From the NCBI RefSeq assembly GCF_020404745.1, contig NZ_JAIZAP010000017.1, positions 1 to 64,000 of the forward strand: a DNA stretch of 64,000 nt. The letters are read 5' to 3'. The notes under the pieces are model-generated. The model was not told the origin of the DNA and searched no databases. It saw only the letters and a list, made by a program, of their open reading frames with translations. Below are positions 9,191 to 16,319 of the stretch, one piece after another. The position numbers were made by a program, and so were the translations under genes. The DNA comes from Aquibacillus saliphilus (GTDB taxonomy: Bacteria; Bacillota; Bacilli; Bacillales; Amphibacillaceae). How positions within the stretch are numbered: the stretch's first letter is position 1; the number at the start of each line of letters is the position of its first letter.

Positions 9191-9227
9191 ATTAACTAAT
9201 TATATATACTGGTAAGTTAATTATCAA
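9191..9227 (-). promoter_or_regulatory. MMPL promoter with overlapping TetR-type operator
   Basis: On the minus strand TTGATA (9222-9227) and TATAAT (9199-9204) are exactly 17 bases apart. An inverted repeat, ATTAACT (9191-9197) and AGTTAAT (9215-9221), brackets the -10 and spacer. It is the best candidate site for the divergent TetR protein. A second short inverted repeat GATAA/TTATC lies at 9167-9190. Confidence 0.65.
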
Positions 9228-9251
9228 CAATTATATTTTTTGTGCTATACT
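9224..9251 (+). promoter_or_regulatory. tetR promoter
   Basis: TCAACA (9224-9229) and TATACT (9246-9251), spacing 16, are directed at the tetR gene. The promoter starts just beside the operator for the divergent gene, so one repressor could control both directions. Confidence 0.45.
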
Positions 9252-9282
9252 AATTCCAATGATAAACAAGGAGCGAACAAGT

Positions 9283-9909
9283 GTGAAAGCAAAAAAAAAA
9301 CGTTTACTAGGTAGACCTCCTTCCAGTGAACAAAAACAACCAACCAGTAAAACAATTCTCCAAGCAGCTTCCCATCTTTTTTTAGCTAATGGCTATCAAG
9401 AAGTATCTGTAGATGATATTGCAAGAAAATGCAATGTTACAAAGGCAACTGTTTATTACTATTATAATAGTAAAGCAGAATTATTTACAGAAACCATGGT
9501 TCAAATAATGTATCGGATTCGTGAACAAATGCAAGTTATGTTACTAGAAGAAATTCCATTACGCACTCGGCTTTTCAACGTAACTAAAGCACACTTAAAA
9601 GCAACTGTAGACATTGATTTGGATGGTTTTATGCGAGAAACAAAAAGCACTTTATCAACAGAGCAGGTTAAACAAATGCAAGAAGCAGAGGAAAATATGT
9701 ATAACGCAATTGAAAAATCTTTCATAGACGCGATAGCAATTGGAGAAATCAGTGAGATAAATCCCAAATTCGCAACACAAACATATGTATCGTTATTAAA
9801 GGTAGGTAATTATCGAAACGCAGATAATGAGGCGATTTTTCCGTCAATTGAGGAAACAGCAGAACACATCATCAATTTCTTCTGGAACGGGTTATTTCAT
9901 AAAAGTTGA
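9283..9909 (+). CDS. TetR/AcrR-family transcriptional regulator
   Basis: A 208-residue regulator with a basic start (KAKKKRLLGRPPS) and a TetR helix-turn-helix: TILQAASHLFLANGYQ leads in, and VSVDDIARKCNVTKATVYYY is the recognition part (about residues 40-60). The C-terminal ligand domain is less conserved. I place the start at GTG 9283, nine bases after AAGGAG; an ATG at 9259 precedes that site. It is divergent from the MMPL exporter, the classic layout of a TetR protein that represses an efflux gene and its own gene until a substrate binds. The inducer is unknown. Confidence 0.85.
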   Translation: MKAKKKRLLGRPPSSEQKQPTSKTILQAASHLFLANGYQEVSVDDIARKCNVTKATVYYYYNSKAELFTETMVQIMYRIREQMQVMLLEEIPLRTRLFNVTKAHLKATVDIDLDGFMRETKSTLSTEQVKQMQEAEENMYNAIEKSFIDAIAIGEISEINPKFATQTYVSLLKVGNYRNADNEAIFPSIEETAEHIINFFWNGLFHKS

Positions 9910-9949
9910 TAAGAATTTTAATCTATTTAAATAGATTAAAATTCTTATC
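9908..9949. terminator. 42-bp perfect palindrome, bidirectional terminator
   Basis: Two 21-base arms are exact reverse complements with no loop bases. They start at the tetR stop codon and end inside the last codons of the convergent membrane-protein gene. The stem is AT-rich and serves both converging genes. Confidence 0.7.
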
Positions 9950-10610
9950 CTTTCATGGATAATTTCTTATAGAAATAAAAAAGCACTAAACTTCCTATAA
10001 AGATGATTAAATAAAAGATTGGATTTAAGGAAAATTGAAACACTGTTGTATTAGTGAAAAAGGATAAAATCCATTGGCCGAGGCACCAACCAATCAGTAT
10101 TATTAACGTAATGTTTTCTAAGGCTATCCTTTCTGGTAATAGTATAGTGACCATTATTAAAGTGACAAGTAAGCCTAAGTATCCTAAAGTATGTACATTT
10201 GTTCCCCAAATCATTTGGATAAATTCATATACAAATGAAGCAGTTAAAAACACTACCATCCACGAGAAAAGTAGTGGAATTAAATGTTTTGATACTCGTA
10301 TAAATTTATATTTTCCATATAATACTGTTAAAAATACAGCAATATAAAATGACTTAGAGTCACTAGGATAAGCTAGTATTGCAATTGGATCACTAATGAA
10401 TATGGAAAAATTCATTATAATCTTACCAATCCACAAAGTAATTACAAACGTAATAAGTATGGTTCCAACTTCATCTATACGCTGTTTGGTTTCTGATTTT
10501 GAGTATGGACTTATGATTCGAAAGAAAAGAAGTCCCGCTAATAAGCTACCAATCAGGATAACTAGGGAACTCTTTATAACTAGAGGTCCAATTAACCAAG
10601 CTGGTGGCAT
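9945..10610 (-). CDS. Multi-pass membrane protein of unknown function
   Basis: A 221-residue, very hydrophobic protein with about six to seven predicted membrane helices and short basic loops. I do not recognise a family; the opening (MPPAWLIGPLVIK) and the helix spacing faintly recall prolipoprotein diacylglyceryl transferase-like proteins, but no catalytic motif is evident. A strong ribosome site (AAGGAGG) lies seven to eight bases before the ATG. Its last codons lie in the palindrome shared with tetR. It is a single gene with terminators on both sides. Confidence 0.65.
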   Translation of the reverse strand: MPPAWLIGPLVIKSSLVILIGSLLAGLLFFRIISPYSKSETKQRIDEVGTILITFVITLWIGKIIMNFSIFISDPIAILAYPSDSKSFYIAVFLTVLYGKYKFIRVSKHLIPLLFSWMVVFLTASFVYEFIQMIWGTNVHTLGYLGLLVTLIMVTILLPERIALENITLIILIGWCLGQWILSFFTNTTVFQFSLNPIFYLIIFIGSLVLFYFYKKLSMKG

Positions 10611-10679
10611 AGTTACGCCTCCTTCTTATGTCAATTATATTATAAAAAAGAAATATAAAAATTTCATGAATATAAAATA

Positions 10680-10720
10680 GAACGATAAAGGGCTTGCGAT
10701 TCACCTTTACCGTTCTTTAA
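10680..10720. terminator. Terminator before the DUF302 gene
   Basis: GAACGATAAAGG (10680-10691) pairs with 10704-10715, with one A/C mismatch. T-rich sequence follows on both strands. It ends the DUF302-rhodanese unit on the minus strand. Confidence 0.65.
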
Positions 10721-10734
10721 CAACGATTAATTTA

Positions 10735-11118
10735 TTAAATGCTTTTGTCAATACAGGTAATTAATCTCTCTTCAATGTCTGCTGCTAACTCCTTAATCGA
10801 TTCGTCATTGACCATTTGAATCAAGGCAGTTGGTTTCGGCATACCAATCTTCGTCTTCCCTGCATCTTCATAAACAACAATTTTGCAAGGTAAGAAATAA
10901 CCGACCATCAAATTTTTAGATAGTACACGCTGCGCTTCATGGGGGTTACAAACCTCAAGAACCATATAGTTTTGGTTAAAATCTAGTCCCTTTTCTTGTA
11001 GTTTATCCTTGATATCGAATTGCCACAAAACACCGAACTTTTCTTCCTTTAAGCTTCCCTCTAAAGAGTGAATCGCTTCTTCCATCGTTTTATTTGTTTC
11101 GACTGTATAATGAAACAT
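10735..11118 (-). CDS. DUF302 domain protein
   Basis: A 127-residue DUF302 protein: a compact alpha-beta fold, with VLEVCNPHEAQRVL in the middle and FLPCKIVVYEDAG at about residues 76-88. DUF302 proteins often sit beside rhodaneses and persulfide-handling genes in Firmicutes; their chemistry is unsettled. Both cysteines could be functional. A ribosome site (AAAAGGAGATG) precedes the ATG. It follows a rhodanese gene by 88 bases and is probably co-transcribed with it from the palindromic promoter at 11657-11700, which ties it to the sulfur cluster. Confidence 0.85.
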   Translation of the reverse strand: MFHYTVETNKTMEEAIHSLEGSLKEEKFGVLWQFDIKDKLQEKGLDFNQNYMVLEVCNPHEAQRVLSKNLMVGYFLPCKIVVYEDAGKTKIGMPKPTALIQMVNDESIKELAADIEERLITCIDKSI

Positions 11119-11206
11119 AATATCTTCATCTCCTTTTCTATTCTGTATCCAATTTTCGGTTGATTAAAACAATAGAAAAACTAAAAGAATTTTTATTCCC
11201 TCCACC

Positions 11207-11518
11207 TTATTTATCCTCGTATTTCTCTACTTTATCTTCCCAGTCCAGCATACCGCCCTGCATATTCGATACATCATAGCCTTGATTACTTAAGAAGGCA
11301 CAAGCATTTCCACTTCGCCCACCAGAACGACAAACCATGTAATGATGTTTGTTTTTATCAATTTCATTTAGACGTTCAGGTATTTCTCCTAACGGTATAT
11401 GTTTTGCTCCCGGAATTTTCCCAAGCGCTACTTCATCATCTTCTCGCACATCGATGATACTAAGATTTTTATTCATTTTTAATTTTTCAGCTAATTCTTT
11501 TGCTGTTATTTCCTTCAT
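11207..11518 (-). CDS. Single-domain rhodanese
   Basis: A 103-residue rhodanese-like protein with IIDVRE near the start and an active-site loop MVCRSGGRSGNA with the sulfur-carrying Cys at about residue 64. Such proteins accept sulfane sulfur as a Cys persulfide and pass it on. The protein is cytoplasmic, with no signal. GGAGGG lies before the ATG. It is the first gene after the palindromic operator at 11657-11700 and is followed by DUF302. It is closely similar in layout to the rhodanese at 15593-15889, which suggests duplication within the cluster. Confidence 0.9.
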   Translation of the reverse strand: MKEITAKELAEKLKMNKNLSIIDVREDDEVALGKIPGAKHIPLGEIPERLNEIDKNKHHYMVCRSGGRSGNACAFLSNQGYDVSNMQGGMLDWEDKVEKYEDK

Positions 11519-11656
11519 ATTTTTCCCTCCATAGTGTGGATACTACTGATTCCAAATATAGATTTAGACACCGAGATGATAAAAGATAGGAGTCTAAAAC
11601 TGATAGTATTAAAGATACTATAACTAAGATGACAATGTCACTTCGACGATCAATAC

Positions 11657-11700
11657 TTATAATTGACATTATACCCTTATAGGTATAATGTCAATTATAA
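11657..11700. promoter_or_regulatory. Perfect palindromic promoter/operator (TACC-N6-GGTA site 1)
   Basis: Two 19-base arms (11657-11675 and 11682-11700) are exact reverse complements around six bases. The centre holds TACC-CTTATA-GGTA (11672-11685). Because of the symmetry each strand carries TTGACA and TATAAT 15 bases apart, giving overlapping promoters in both directions. The leftward one would drive rhodanese-DUF302. The motif recurs four more times in the cluster and suits a CsoR/CstR-family repressor. Confidence 0.65.
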
Positions 11701-11891
11701 CAACAAATAAACATCATAAACCAATGCAATCGTTAAATATCGAGTGGCACTTAATATGCTTGACTATTTATTATATAGATACTGGAATTCCCAGCTCGTA
11801 TTCAAGCTGAAAAGTCCGCTCATTTTTGCCATGAGTTTTTAAATTTAAAATTAACCAAAGATATAGTTTTCTTTAATTTTATCGTAGGTAT
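11701..11891 (+). ncRNA. Possible short non-coding transcript
   Basis: The rightward promoter of the 11657-11700 palindrome points into about 230 bases with no credible ORF, ending at a strong rightward terminator (11892-11928). Short hairpins occur inside (CAGCT/AGCTG, near 11793-11810). A small regulatory RNA or the trace of a deleted gene would both fit; only the promoter and terminator support it. Confidence 0.25.
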
Positions 11892-11928
11892 AACAAAAGA
11901 AGAGCATCTCTTCTTTTGTTTGTTTTTT
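11892..11928 (+). terminator. Strong rightward terminator
   Basis: A perfect 13-bp stem (AACAAAAGAAGAG pairing with 11908-11920), a three-base loop and TGTTTTTT follow on the plus strand. No plus-strand gene precedes it within 1.9 kb, which is why a small RNA is suggested. Confidence 0.8.
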
Positions 11929-11985
11929 CAATTGCAAACGGCATCCAAGGTTCTGAAAAAATAAAGGTAAAACATTCACTATCTT

Positions 11986-12273
11986 TTAAACCCGAAGCAC
12001 TCTAAATTCTCCGCCTTCAAACAATGTCTTTGTATAATCGATTTTAGTATTGTTAAAATAAACGGCGTCTCTTTCACTAACCAAGAATTGGATGCCATTT
12101 TGTTCTGTTATTTCATCATTTTCTAAAGCTGACTCTTCCAGAGCCAGACGGAGCTGTGGACCCCCTCAACCAATAGCCATCGATAAGCGAATCATTGGTT
12201 TTTTTCCGTCATCTATTAGACCTTGAACTTCTTTTGTGACATGTGTTAGCGCAGATTCAGTAATTTTCACCAT
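11986..12273 (-). CDS. HesB/IscA-like protein with in-frame TGA at the conserved Cys (candidate selenoprotein)
   Basis: A 95-codon gene with a strong ribosome site (GGGGAGG, seven bases before ATG). The reading frame is that of a HesB-like iron-sulfur protein throughout: RLSMAIG, then TGA (codon 36, 12166-12168), then GGPQLRLALEESAL, LVSERDAVYF and KIDYTKTLF to a TAA stop. In relatives the TGA position is the Cys of a GCGGP motif. Nothing else in the gene is damaged. HesB-like proteins are, as I recall, among the known bacterial selenoprotein families, so TGA may encode selenocysteine; a stem-loop at 12131-12145 fits. A nonsense mutation giving a 35-residue fragment is the alternative. The gene sits between the rhodanese-DUF302 unit and yrkJ. 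Confidence 0.65.
12131..12145 (-). promoter_or_regulatory. Candidate bacterial SECIS hairpin in the HesB-like gene
   Basis: In the mRNA GGCUCU pairs with AGAGUC (six pairs, one G-U) around a GGA loop. The loop lies 27-29 nt after the UGA. A loop 16-37 nt downstream with a G in its first two positions is the usual bacterial SECIS rule. The rule is permissive, so this is supportive only. Confidence 0.4.
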
Positions 12274-12361
12274 TATAAATCCTCCCCTTCGTTAAAACTT
12301 GTCTCCGATAAATCAAATCAGTGATGATAAAACTCACCTAATCGTAGTTTAAGCTTTCAAT

Positions 12362-13138
12362 TTATAAAATATCCAACCATATCTTAATCGCTGTTCCAGC
12401 AATTAAGACAGCTAGAATAATTTGTAGTGCTTTCGTATTCACTTTTTTTCCAGCAATTGCTCCAAGAGGAGACGCAATGATACTAGCAACAATCATTATG
12501 GCTGCAGGAAAATATTCTACTTGTCCTGTACTAACTTTTCCTATTGTCGCACCTATTGATGAAATGAAGGTAATTGCGAGCGATGACGCAATCGTCATTC
12601 TGGTTGGAATTTTTAATACCACTAACATAATTGGTACTAGCAAAAATGCACCTGCTGCTCCAACAATACCTGCCCCGACACCGACAATTAATGCTAGTCC
12701 TGCAGCAAGCCACTTATTGAATTTCACTTGATCAAAAGGAATGTCATCAATTCCCTTTTTAGGGATGAACATCATGACAGCAGCAATGATCGCTAATATT
12801 CCATAAATAAGATTAATGCCTTCCTCCGACATTAATTTTGAACCATATCCACCAACAAAACTACCAATCAAAATACTTATTCCCATGTAACCAATTAATG
12901 ATTTATTTAAATACCCACCTTTTCGGTAAGCCCATACACCACCAATCGTTGCAAAAAGAACCTGAACAGCACTAATACCAGCAACTTCGTGAGCAGTAAA
13001 TGTTGCTAAACCAAATAATGGAGGAATATATAAAAGCATTGGATATTTAATAATTGAACCACCAATACCTAACATACCTGAAATATAAGACCCAACGAAT
13101 CCAATTAAGAAAATTGTTATAATAAATCCAAAATCCAT
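12362..13138 (-). CDS. yrkJ: TauE/SafE-family permease (YrkJ-like)
   Basis: A 258-residue membrane protein with about eight helices, Gly-rich in the usual TauE/SafE fashion ([21 protein letters not shown] at the start and [12 protein letters not shown] in the second repeat). The family exports or imports sulfur oxyanions and organosulfonates; in Staphylococcus the cst operon contains one for sulfite-type products, and B. subtilis YrkJ is the positional equivalent. Here it would remove sulfite or thiosulfate formed by the YrkH-like dioxygenase. GGAGGGAAGG precedes the ATG. A bidirectional terminator separates it from yrkI, so it needs its own promoter, which I could not identify confidently. 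Confidence 0.85.
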   Translation of the reverse strand: MDFGFIITIFLIGFVGSYISGMLGIGGSIIKYPMLLYIPPLFGLATFTAHEVAGISAVQVLFATIGGVWAYRKGGYLNKSLIGYMGISILIGSFVGGYGSKLMSEEGINLIYGILAIIAAVMMFIPKKGIDDIPFDQVKFNKWLAAGLALIVGVGAGIVGAAGAFLLVPIMLVVLKIPTRMTIASSLAITFISSIGATIGKVSTGQVEYFPAAIMIVASIIASPLGAIAGKKVNTKALQIILAVLIAGTAIKIWLDIL

Positions 13139-13247
13139 TTCCTTCCCTCCTCATTATAGAAAATAGTAATGCCTAACCGAATGCGAAATAAAATCTCAGT
13201 TCAACTGACTTTTATTGGCATGCTTTGGTCAATTAATTACTAAGAAA

Positions 13248-13271
13248 AGGGAACCTTTAATGGTTCCCTTA
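13248..13271. terminator. Bidirectional terminator after yrkI
   Basis: AAGGGAACC (13248-13256) pairs perfectly with 13263-13271 around six bases, with T-rich flanks on both sides. It ends the long leftward operon. Confidence 0.75.
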
Positions 13272-13275
13272 ATTT

Positions 13276-13503
13276 TTAACCTTTCTTAATCCAAAACTTT
13301 AAGACTTCATTCTCTTCTGTATCTTTCACTAATTCATGACCACCAGATTTCGTCCATGCAGCTAAATCACTCTTAGCACCCTTATCTGTCGCATGAACTT
13401 CTAAAATTTGACCTACTTCTAATTCATTAATAGCTTTTTTTGTTTTTACAATCGGCATTGGACATGCGAGACCCTTTGCATCTAATACTTTTGTTATTTC
13501 CAT
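13276..13503 (-). CDS. yrkI: TusA-family sulfur carrier (YrkI-like)
   Basis: A 75-residue TusA/SirA protein. The motif LACPMPIVKTKKA places the sulfur-carrying Cys at about residue 14. The fold is a two-layer alpha-beta sandwich. TusA proteins receive sulfur as a persulfide and hand it on to DsrE-type or other acceptors. The ATG at 13503 is chosen, eight bases after AAGGAGGT; a TTG two codons upstream falls between. It follows yrkH by 28 bases and is the last gene before a terminator. The N-terminal domain of YrkF (14970-15545) is a close paralogue. Confidence 0.92.
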   Translation of the reverse strand: MEITKVLDAKGLACPMPIVKTKKAINELEVGQILEVHATDKGAKSDLAAWTKSGGHELVKDTEENEVLKFWIKKG

Positions 13504-13531
13504 TTTCAATTACCTCCTTAGTTTTCTGAAA

Positions 13532-14659
13532 TTAGCGTACCGCACAACGGTTTGGTCCAATTTCCATTTCTCTTTGTTTTTCTTCTTCAGGATTTACTTT
13601 CCCCATATTTGTTTCACGAATTTCTTGATACGCATTTGGTTGCGGCGGTAAATTTTCCGTCACTAATTTTCTGAATTCATTTTCATCTTCAATAGTTAAT
13701 CCGTGATTTTTAGCAAATAGCGTTCCTAGTTTTTCAGATACACTACCATCATCGTTTAATTCATCAATAATCATAAAGTGAGCTGGAAGAACTACTAACT
13801 CCTCAGATAACTCTCTATAACGTGAGTATAAGCTTTCTCTAAGGTCCCCTACCCAATCTTCTGCCATTCCAGCAAGATCTGGTCTTCCAATTGAATCAAT
13901 GAAGAGTATATCTCCTGACAGTAAGAATTGCCCATCAACTACGAACGATGTTGAACCAATTGTGTGACCTGGAGAATATAATGCATGAATATCAATTGCT
14001 GTGTTACCAATTGTTACTACATTTCCACCTTCTAATGGCGCATAGTCAAACGTTACTTCTGTTGCATCTTTTGGAGGTAACCAGTATGTTGCATTTGTTT
14101 CCTCAACAATCTTTCTTCCTCCTGATATGTGATCCGCGTGAAGGTGCGTGTCAAATACATGGGTAATTTTCGCACCAATACTTTCTGCAAACTCAAGATA
14201 AATATCTGTCATACGTGTTGCATCAATCAGGGCAGCTTCACCATTTGAGACAACCATATAAGATAAACATCCTTTTCCGATACGAACAAATTGGTAGATT
14301 TCTCCGCCGTCGTTTACGTTTCCTACTTTAACCGGTTCTAAGTGTTCACTCCATGCTTTCATACCACCTGGAAGGTAAGAAGCAGTTAATCCTTCTTCAG
14401 AAAGCATTTCAGCTACCATAACCGATGACCCCTCTTTGGCACATACTACTAATAGTTCTTTATTAGCAGGGATTTCATCCATAATTCCCTCCACACCATC
14501 AAGTAGTTCGAAGTAAGGAATGTTGAAATGCTCAAAATTTTCACCTTCAATTTTCCAGTCCTTAAAATCATCTTCGTTACGAACATCTAAGATAAATAGT
14601 TCATCTTTGTTAACTATCTTTTTTGTTACTTCTTTAACTGACATTGCATTTACAGTCAT
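13532..14659 (-). CDS. yrkH: Rhodanese-persulfide dioxygenase fusion (YrkH-like)
   Basis: A 375-residue two-domain protein. Residues 1-110 form a rhodanese with active loop VVCAKEGSS; residues 115-340 are a metallo-beta-lactamase fold with [11 protein letters not shown] (about 167-177), SPGHTIGS and SGDILF, the signature of ETHE1-type persulfide dioxygenases with a mononuclear iron site. The reaction expected is GSSH or other low-molecular-weight persulfide plus O2 to sulfite, with the rhodanese converting sulfite plus persulfide to thiosulfate. In CstB the domain order differs (dioxygenase first); this order matches B. subtilis YrkH. The ribosome site GGGGGT overlaps a TACC-N6-GGTA motif. 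It is downstream of the glutaredoxin gene. Confidence 0.88.
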   Translation of the reverse strand: MTVNAMSVKEVTKKIVNKDELFILDVRNEDDFKDWKIEGENFEHFNIPYFELLDGVEGIMDEIPANKELLVVCAKEGSSVMVAEMLSEEGLTASYLPGGMKAWSEHLEPVKVGNVNDGGEIYQFVRIGKGCLSYMVVSNGEAALIDATRMTDIYLEFAESIGAKITHVFDTHLHADHISGGRKIVEETNATYWLPPKDATEVTFDYAPLEGGNVVTIGNTAIDIHALYSPGHTIGSTSFVVDGQFLLSGDILFIDSIGRPDLAGMAEDWVGDLRESLYSRYRELSEELVVLPAHFMIIDELNDDGSVSEKLGTLFAKNHGLTIEDENEFRKLVTENLPPQPNAYQEIRETNMGKVNPEEEKQREMEIGPNRCAVR

Positions 14660-14665
14660 TAATTT

Positions 14666-14679
14666 TACCCCCTACGGTA
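14666..14679. promoter_or_regulatory. TACC-N6-GGTA site 2
   Basis: TACCCCCTACGGTA, just before yrkH, shares the motif of the other four sites. The minus-strand GGGGGT also serves as the yrkH ribosome site, so part of the match may be explained by that. Confidence 0.4.
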
Positions 14680-14722
14680 TTAATTATTCCAAAAAAATAT
14701 TCTTAAATTATACTAGTAAGAC

Positions 14723-14956
14723 CTAATTATTCAATACTTCCATAATCTTATTTGGGTCAAAACCCAAAATCCAATGACCATTGACTTCTGTTTGCGGCAC
14801 ACCCATTTGTCCTGTAGTATTAACGACTTTTTGCATCATTATTGGATCTTTTTCTACATTCAGTTCTTTAAAAGGAATATTCTTTTCCGATAAGAAATTT
14901 TTCAACATAACACAATACGGACACTGTGTCGTTGTATAAATAGTTATTGAATTCAT
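14723..14956 (-). CDS. Glutaredoxin-like protein
   Basis: A 77-residue thioredoxin-fold protein of the NrdH/glutaredoxin type. The active site is TTQCPYCVMLKNFL (Cys at about residues 12 and 15), and GVPQTEV contains the cis-Pro loop. It could reduce persulfides or mixed disulfides formed during sulfur transfer, or serve bacillithiol chemistry. A ribosome site AAGGGGG precedes the ATG. It is 13 bases after yrkF and 63 bases before yrkH, so it is inside the same transcription unit. In B. subtilis I do not recall a glutaredoxin at this position, so it may be an insertion into the basic yrk set. Confidence 0.9.
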   Translation of the reverse strand: MNSITIYTTTQCPYCVMLKNFLSEKNIPFKELNVEKDPIMMQKVVNTTGQMGVPQTEVNGHWILGFDPNKIMEVLNN

Positions 14957-14969
14957 AATATAAGCCCCC

Positions 14970-15545
14970 TTAACTCTCGATACTAGTTGTTATACCAGAC
15001 CACTGACTCATGCCCGGAACGACATTTATCACTTTAGAAAAACCTTTTTCTGTTAACTTTTGGGCTGCAAGATCACTACGGCTTCCTGTTCTGCATACGA
15101 CAAAAATTTCGTCTTCTTTGTTTAATTCAGAAGACCGTTCATCAAGGTCTCCAAGAGGAATAGAGATTGCATTTGGAATATGATCGAATGCAAATTCTGC
15201 AGCTTCTCTTACATCAAGTACTACAATGTTTTCATTTGCTACTAACTTCTTTTCAAATTCTTCATTGTTTGATACATTAGGATGATTTTTTTCAATAGTT
15301 TCTTCATTAGATGATTTTCTTAAATAATGCTTTAGAACTTCTCCTTCTTCAAGTGTACCTAAATACTGGTGACCAGAACTTTTTGCCCATGCTTGAAGAT
15401 CAGCCTTTGACCCCTTATCTGTTGCTTGCACTTCGATTACTTGACCTGATTCTAACTCTTTCATTGCCTTTTTTGTCTTTACAATTGGCATTGGACAGGC
15501 TAATCCTTTCGCATCTAATACAACATTAGTCTTTAATGCATTCAT
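14970..15545 (-). CDS. yrkF: TusA-rhodanese fusion (YrkF-like)
   Basis: A 191-residue fusion. Residues 1-75 are a TusA domain with LACPMPIVKTKKA; residues 95-190 are a rhodanese with VVCRTGSRSDLA as the active loop (Cys at about residue 152). The linker of about 20 residues is charged. Such fusions (B. subtilis YrkF; the N-terminal part of Staphylococcus CstA) transfer sulfur between the two Cys residues inside one chain. A strong AGGAGG lies before the ATG, and TACC-N6-GGTA site 3 lies directly upstream. The TusA half is very similar to the stand-alone TusA at 13276-13503. Confidence 0.92.
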   Translation of the reverse strand: MNALKTNVVLDAKGLACPMPIVKTKKAMKELESGQVIEVQATDKGSKADLQAWAKSSGHQYLGTLEEGEVLKHYLRKSSNEETIEKNHPNVSNNEEFEKKLVANENIVVLDVREAAEFAFDHIPNAISIPLGDLDERSSELNKEDEIFVVCRTGSRSDLAAQKLTEKGFSKVINVVPGMSQWSGITTSIES

Positions 15546-15562
15546 TTTAAAATCCTCCTAAT

Positions 15563-15576
15563 TACCTCTACGGGTA
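15563..15576. promoter_or_regulatory. TACC-N6-GGTA site 3
   Basis: TACCTCTACGGGTA lies seven bases upstream of the yrkF ribosome site, in the gap after the rhodanese gene. It is not part of the ribosome site, so it is better evidence for an operator than site 2. An internal promoter may exist here (AT-rich, ATATAAT upstream). Confidence 0.5.
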
Positions 15577-15592
15577 TATTATATATTGAAAA

Positions 15593-15889
15593 TTATTTCA
15601 TTTCGCCTTCCCAATCAAGCATTCCACCTGTCATATTAATAACATTGAAACCTTGACTTTCAAGAAACTGTGAAGCACGACCACTTCTACCCCCGGAACG
15701 GCAAACCATAATATATTCTTTTGATTTATCTAGTTCGTGCATACGAAATTCCAACAAACCAAGAGGAATATGAATGGCACTAGGAATTTTTCCAGTCTCA
15801 ATCTCATCTACTTCTCGAACGTCAATAATGTTCAAGTTCTCTTCCTTTTTCAACAGATTTTGTACTTCTTTCGCTGTTAATCGTTCCAT
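15593..15889 (-). CDS. Single-domain rhodanese
   Basis: A 98-residue rhodanese with IIDVREVDE, IPLGLLE and the active loop MVCRSGGRSGRA (Cys at about residue 63). It is cytoplasmic. Most similar in the window to 11207-11518: both share the VCRSGGRSG loop and a GGMLDWE C-terminal motif, so they look like products of duplication. AGGAGAAG lies before the ATG. It lies between the membrane rhodanese gene (16 bases) and yrkF in one operon. Its role would be to carry sulfane sulfur between DsrE/TusA partners. Confidence 0.9.
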   Translation of the reverse strand: MERLTAKEVQNLLKKEENLNIIDVREVDEIETGKIPSAIHIPLGLLEFRMHELDKSKEYIMVCRSGGRSGRASQFLESQGFNVINMTGGMLDWEGEMK

Positions 15890-15905
15890 TCATAATCTTC
15901 TCCTT

Positions 15906-16268
15906 TTATCTCCAGGCGCTCATGCCGCCTTTTACGTTGGTCACATTTGTAAATCCTAGTTTTTTTAATGTTTTACTTGCCTTTTGACTTCTCATTCCGC
16001 TCTGGCAAATCAAAACAACTTCTTTATCCTTTGAAAGTTCTTTCTCAGCTTTTTGAGAAAGCTGATGTAGTGGAATATTTTTAAATTCCCTAATCTTATT
16101 TCCTTTAAACTCTGCAGGCGTCCTAACATCAACAAATTGCTTGCTCTTGTCTTTTAGTTCATTCTTTAAATCAGTTGTTGATATATTTCTAACACCCTTT
16201 GTTGGGACGAATCGCTTAACTACGAAAAGGATTAATAGTGCAATAATAATATAATTTATATAGTCCAT
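15906..16268 (-). CDS. Membrane-anchored rhodanese (YibN type)
   Basis: A 120-residue protein with an N-terminal membrane helix (about residues 4-18) and a cytoplasmic rhodanese domain: VDVRTPAEF, LICQSGMRSQKA (Cys at about residue 91) and a GGMSAW ending. This matches the YibN/YqhL-type rhodaneses. Anchoring would place sulfur transfer next to membrane sulfide oxidation or transport. TAGGAGG precedes the ATG. It follows yrkE by 51 bases and precedes the next rhodanese by 16, so it is clearly in the same operon. Confidence 0.88.
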   Translation of the reverse strand: MDYINYIIIALLILFVVKRFVPTKGVRNISTTDLKNELKDKSKQFVDVRTPAEFKGNKIREFKNIPLHQLSQKAEKELSKDKEVVLICQSGMRSQKASKTLKKLGFTNVTNVKGGMSAWR

Positions 16269-16319
16269 TCATTTTTCCTCCTAATTCAAATAGAAAGGGG
16301 GAATATCCCCACTTGTCAT

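Noticed and set aside
11487-11669. 60-aa minus-strand ORF upstream of the rhodanese
   Set aside because: It begins inside the palindromic promoter and overlaps the rhodanese start; no ribosome site.
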